NCBI GenBank assembly: GCA_019217005.1
Contig: JAHBNG010000115.1
Span: 1-48,737, forward strand
DNA length: 48,737 nt
Source of the DNA: Chloroflexi bacterium TSY
GTDB taxonomy: Bacteria > Chloroflexota > Anaerolineae > Caldilineales > Caldilineaceae
Reading direction: 5' to 3'
Shown here: in pieces, positions 45,827-48,737 of the stretch
How the letters are laid out: every line of letters starts with the position of its first letter
Position numbering within the stretch: the stretch's first letter is position 1
Program-made: the position numbers and the translations under genes
The notes under the pieces: model-generated
Told to the model about the DNA's origin: nothing
Databases searched by the model: none
The model's input: the letters and a program-made list of their open reading frames with translations, nothing else

Positions 45827-46325
45827 TTTCGTTTCCTTTCTTTGTTAGATAAATCAAGACCGCTTTCGTTAGCGGCTGTCGGGCATTCAATTGAGGTACC
45901 ATTCAGTCTCAAATTGCTCAGCAGCAATGCCAAAGATGAGGGGAATCATTTGGCCGCCGTTCCGTTCAGGTAATTCAATTGTAGCGGGTGACCATAACAA
46001 GAGCATCACAAAACCGTCACAGACCAGCTTGTCATCGTGACAAGAGCATCACAACAGAACCTCATCCACAAAGGCGTAAGGCGACTTCCGAAAATAAGGT
46101 TTTTGTCGGGAGTGTGTCCCAAAGTGTGTAAATGCAGCCGACTCTCTGACTAAGCGACGGCCATTTACACACTTTGTGGTGCACACTTGTTTTGTCCAAG
46201 TGTGGAATAAAACAACTCAAGTTGTAGCCAAGGGGATGTTACTCCCAAGGTGGGTGACAAATGGTCGGGGAATGTCATTGCACAGTGAGAGGAATTTGGG
46301 CAGCAGTTCTACACACTTTGTGGTT
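45827..46325. other. Gene-free region with direct and palindromic repeats
   Basis: ACAAGAGCATCACAA occurs twice (45997-46011 and 46040-46054), upstream of the membrane protein gene, and could be tandem regulator sites. The palindrome at 46112-46187 repeats that at 28613-28690. A third fragment, CTACACACTTTGTGGTTTCA, is at about 46309-46328. No ORF accepted. Confidence 0.5.
46112..46187. repeat. Palindromic dispersed repeat, second copy of 28613-28690
   Basis: GTGTGTCCCAAAGTGTGTAA ... TTTACACACTTTGTGGTGCA. The outer arms CAAAGTGTGTAAA/TTTACACACTTTG are perfect. The first copy is at 28613-28690. Terminal CACA/GTGT sequence and lack of ORF suggest a REP- or MITE-like element. Confidence 0.75.
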
Positions 46326-46736
46326 TCACCCATATGCTCCATGCTCTAAGAAGCCGAGCAATCGACGCAATCGCGGATTGGCATCCTTATAGACATGCTC
46401 CGGCATCTGATAATTCATAAATGGGTAAATTACAAGTCAAGAAGAGCACGGGCAACCACACATTCTTGGGTGGCTCTCCATCGAATGGGGTGCATCATCC
46501 TGATGCCAGCCGTCGATCCCATAACCGGGTGGCGTCTTGAAGGAATTGTTGTGAATGACTTGACAATTGGGCGCGATCAGCGCCTCCGCCAGACTGACAA
46601 TCGGCTCCATATCAAATAGTCGCAAATTTGCACGACTCGTCTCGAAGAGGCGATGGGCAAGAATCGCTTTGCCGCTATCATTATTCAGACCATTCTGGGC
46701 GACATGAAATCGGTCGACAACTGGAGATGTACCCAC
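46326..46736 (-). pseudogene. Phytanoyl-CoA dioxygenase (PhyH) family remnant
   Basis: The minus-strand frame 46736-46437 carries FDMEPIVSLAEALIAPNCQV, NNSFKTPPGYGIDGWHQDDA and PHSMESHP, where WHQDD is the HxD iron-binding motif of 2-oxoglutarate dioxygenases. It then leaves the family frame. A second piece ending MPEHVYKDANPRLRRLLGFL, EHGAYG-stop (46326) is the family C-terminus. The N-terminus and the sequence between the pieces, with the distal His and Arg ligands, are missing. Confidence 0.8.
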
Positions 46737-47109
46737 GTTCTCACACTCATCGATAGACTCGTCAATGGCATGGCATCCCCTGTCCTAAAGACCACTTCCT
46801 GCGACTATCCTTTAAGACAGAGTACACTCAAAAAATACTATACCTATGGACATAGTCAATCATCACGTTTCCTCTTATACTATAATAGGTTCGACAAAGA
46901 TTTTCGTTTGCAGGTCAACTATGCATACTCCTGCTTTTGTTGTTATGTTCGTTCACTGCCCCGAAGCTAAAATCAGCAGTGTGGCGGAACTCGCCTTCGA
47001 TAGTCGTCCAATCTACACTGACTGCTGCTGCAAAAGCGGGACCCAACGAGAATCAATCCACAAACGCTCCAGATGCAAATACTGCGTCAATTGACTTGAG
47101 GAGGATCAA
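46737..47109. other. No supported gene
   Basis: Several open frames exist but none has a convincing start or family. One frame (from about 46937) ends ASID just before the cytochrome gene and looks alanine/asparagine-rich like a lipoprotein tail; it may be a remnant. Its last bases hold the GGAGG ribosome binding site of the next gene. Confidence 0.4.
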
Positions 47110-48024
47110 ATGCAAAGCTTTTTTGTAAATTCTGTCATTAAGCAACGTCTTGTCTGGCTGAGCGCGATCTTGGCAATGTTTACCCTTTTTGTGCTTGGAT
47201 GTCAACCGATCCAATTACTGGATGCTGAAGGTGATCATAGCGGAGATGCAGAAATGGCAGAGACCATGAGCACAGGGAACCCAGAATTGGGTGCGTATAT
47301 TGCGTCTGTCGCAACGGGTTGTGGCTGCCACTTCAATCGCGATTTAGGTGGATTGGCTGGTGGCAATGAATTTGAAGGTCCCTGGGGTGTTGCCTACACG
47401 CCCAATTTGACGCCCCATGATACGGGTATTAACCAGATCTCTGATGATGCGCTGGCTAATGCTATTCGAATAGGCGTCAGTTCTCATGGTGGGAATCTGG
47501 CACCTCCCATGCCCCGTTATTCTGGAGTGTCTGATCAAGATGTGATGGATCTGATTGCATATCTGCGGTCTCTCGACCCAATAGAAAATGAAATTCCTGA
47601 ACGCAATATTACGGGGGAGATTCCAGATTTTGCGGGTGAGGCCCCACCAGCCGTTGCGCCGACGGACCCAATTGAGCGTGGTCTATATCTGGCCTCGATT
47701 ACCCGTTGTGGTCGCTGCCATACCCCTCGCAATGACGACGGCAGCTTGGATTGGAGCCGTCCTCTGGCAGGTGCTCCGTTCCGCGATACCATTGCGCCCA
47801 ATCTGACACCAGACGAGCTAACCGGACTGGGCGAGTGGAGCGACCAAGAGATTGCGGATTTCTTACGGACGGGACTCTACTCAGACGGAACCGAAGCACA
47901 CCCAGGCATGAAAGGGCAAACAGATCGTGGGTTGAAGGATCTGACCGATGATGACGCTCTTGCAATAGCAGCCTTTTTGAAGAGCTTGCCCCCTATCGAG
48001 AATTTGCCGGAGCCGTCACAATAG
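47110..48024 (+). CDS. Diheme cytochrome c lipoprotein, first heme motif CGCH
   Basis: 304 residues. The signal sequence ends in a lipobox (FVLGC, Cys31). The first cytochrome domain has ATGCGCHFNRDLGGLAGG: the heme cysteines are Cys71 and Cys73 before His74, only one residue apart (CxCH and not CxxCH), confirmed by the codons TGT GGC TGC CAC. The second domain has the normal RCGRCHTPRNDDG (Cys200, Cys203, His204). Each has the class I ending (DQDVMDLIAYLRSL, DDALAIAAFLKSL) and possible Met ligands (PPMPRYSG, HPGMKG). GAGGAGGATC lies before the ATG. Likely an outward-facing electron carrier. Confidence 0.88.
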   Translation: MQSFFVNSVIKQRLVWLSAILAMFTLFVLGCQPIQLLDAEGDHSGDAEMAETMSTGNPELGAYIASVATGCGCHFNRDLGGLAGGNEFEGPWGVAYTPNLTPHDTGINQISDDALANAIRIGVSSHGGNLAPPMPRYSGVSDQDVMDLIAYLRSLDPIENEIPERNITGEIPDFAGEAPPAVAPTDPIERGLYLASITRCGRCHTPRNDDGSLDWSRPLAGAPFRDTIAPNLTPDELTGLGEWSDQEIADFLRTGLYSDGTEAHPGMKGQTDRGLKDLTDDDALAIAAFLKSLPPIENLPEPSQ

Positions 48025-48050
48025 CATCAGCGATGAATTGATTTTTCGAT

Positions 48051-48093
48051 AAAAAGGCTTTTGCATATCTGTATCGTTATGCAAAAGCCTTTT
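48051..48093 (+). terminator. Rho-independent terminator after the diheme cytochrome
   Basis: AAAAAGGCTTTTGCATA (48051-48067) pairs with TATGCAAAAGCCTTTT (48078-48093), a 16-bp stem with a 10-base loop and a T-run, 27 bp after the stop. Confidence 0.88.
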
Positions 48094-48118
48094 CATGTTA
48101 AGCGATCGCTACACTTAC

Positions 48119-48174
48119 CCAGAAAAGTTTCGTACCACATCTCTCAGAGCAGAGATGGGACAAAACTTATCTGG
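48119..48174. repeat. Intergenic copy of the 57-bp palindromic element
   Basis: CCAGAAAAGTTTCGTACCAC ... GGGACAAAACTTATCTGG. Matches the copy inside the KR (3897-3953) at about 50 positions, and the similarity continues a few bases past the right arm (GCTATATC). Confidence 0.8.
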
Positions 48175-48355
48175 AGGGCTATATCCCTGGCGCTACTCAG
48201 TTCAAAGATGTTTGACGGGCACGGGCCTTGCAGAAACATGTTACGTCAACAGATTTCCTTAGCGTTTCTTAATGTTTTCTAAATATTTCTGATGTAAAAT
48301 TTGTTTGCCACTGTGACATCTGTACGAGTTCCCCCCTTTCCTGTGAGATAAAATC

Positions 48356-48737
48356 ATGGACAATCCGAATAGACGTACATTTCTGGGCTTTTCGGCGGCG
48401 AGCATCGGTGTAACGTTACTTGGATCAACTGGCTGTACAGCATTGTTCGGTACCGAGGCCGACATGAGCAACGCGCCCGTTCTTTTTTCCGAAGCCATTG
48501 CCGAAGCCGATGGCGTTGCCAACGCGGTTGCGGATGAAGCGATGTTGACGGCAAATATATCCCAAGCAGCCAGTCACCTTCTTGATGGTCTAGACGACGC
48601 TCAACGAGAACAGACGACTTACGAATTTGCAAGTGAAGAACGCTTCCGCTGGCATTGGACGTCGCCACGCAGGTTCCCACGCAACAGTTACAGCAAAAGT
48701 CGGGTACAAATTTATTATGTTGAGTTAGAAGGGGAGT
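48356..48737 (+). CDS. Tat-type exported lipoprotein, partial at right edge
   Basis: Starts MDNPNRRTFLGFSAASIGVT, a twin-arginine-type signal (RRTFLGF) followed by a hydrophobic stretch and STGC, a possible lipobox. The next residues are acidic and alanine-rich (EAIAEADGVANAVADEAML), then ASHLLDGLDDAQREQTTYEF and ERFRWHWTSPRRFPRN. The latter pattern is reminiscent of DUF3500 family proteins (LDDEQR...FDDxERxNWHxTP), but the similarity is faint and only the first 127 residues are in the window. The reading is open to the edge. It follows the diheme cytochrome across a terminator. Confidence 0.7.
   Translation, partial: MDNPNRRTFLGFSAASIGVTLLGSTGCTALFGTEADMSNAPVLFSEAIAEADGVANAVADEAMLTANISQAASHLLDGLDDAQREQTTYEFASEERFRWHWTSPRRFPRNSYSKSRVQIYYVELEGE

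Noticed and set aside
46653..47128. Plus-strand ORFs upstream of the diheme cytochrome
   Set aside because: They partly overlap the PhyH remnant, have no good start site and are rich in rare residues.

Overview
The window looks like a piece of a Chloroflexota genome, probably a filamentous Anaerolineae or Caldilineae-type bacterium. I infer this from the two large SARP/BTAD regulators with NB-ARC and TPR parts, the FG-GAP secreted metalloprotease, cytochrome c lipoproteins, dispersed 'TCCGTGTTCATCCGTGTCC'-type repeats and mixed GC content. No 16S gene or marker confirms it.

Region 1 (1-23463, nearly all minus strand) is a trans-AT-type polyketide cluster with a complete-looking but heavily damaged beta-branching (HMG-CoA synthase) cassette. 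Reading in the direction of transcription, from high to low coordinates: a PksE-like AT-ER (PfaD), an IS element, a PksD-like AT, a MITE-like element, donor ACP, decarboxylating KS (frameshifted), HMGS (intact), ECH1 dehydratase (intact), ECH2 decarboxylase (internal deletion), a FAAL-ACAD-ACP loading protein (frameshift plus in-frame stop), a KS cut by an IS-associated deletion, then KR-ACP-KS, DH-ACP-(KR frameshift) and KR-KS-ACP-KS running off the left edge. One ACP carries the Trp-flagged beta-branching motif and follows a KS with no KR, which is what an HMGS cassette should act on. The cluster has at least six independent lesions, so as assembled it is probably a decaying pathway.

Region 2 (23464-36073) carries regulators and small mobile or accessory genes. 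A SARP-NB-ARC protein is followed by an inverted orphan ribbon-helix-helix antitoxin-like gene, a TPR protein, a bidirectional terminator and, convergent to the TPR gene, a 50-residue exported peptide ending in CSAGNGGGC. About 2 kb further on, a diverged broken copy of the same arrangement survives (TPR C-terminus, bidirectional terminator, convergent peptide tail ending in CGGNNGGGC). I regard this repeated TPR/terminator/exported-peptide module as the most likely undescribed system here. It resembles RRNPP-type peptide signalling in layout but not in any detail I can assign. Between the copies lies a small protein plus HNH nuclease pair. Beyond them are a frameshifted ATPase, a deleted AAA-ATPase-like/PD-(D/E)XK gene, and a full-length SARP-NB-ARC-TPR regulator.

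Region 3 (36074-48737) holds a 1843-residue secreted metalloprotease with ten FG-GAP repeats and a six-fold GHSRNG repeat, two cytochrome c lipoproteins, small exported or membrane proteins, an IS that interrupts a small gene, a phytanoyl-CoA dioxygenase remnant and the start of a Tat-type lipoprotein at the right edge.

Three kinds of repeat link the regions: IS-derived MITEs and remnants with 6-bp target duplications; a 57-bp palindromic element, one copy of which sits in frame inside a ketoreductase; and the TCCGTG repeat family, two copies of which lie immediately upstream of start codons.
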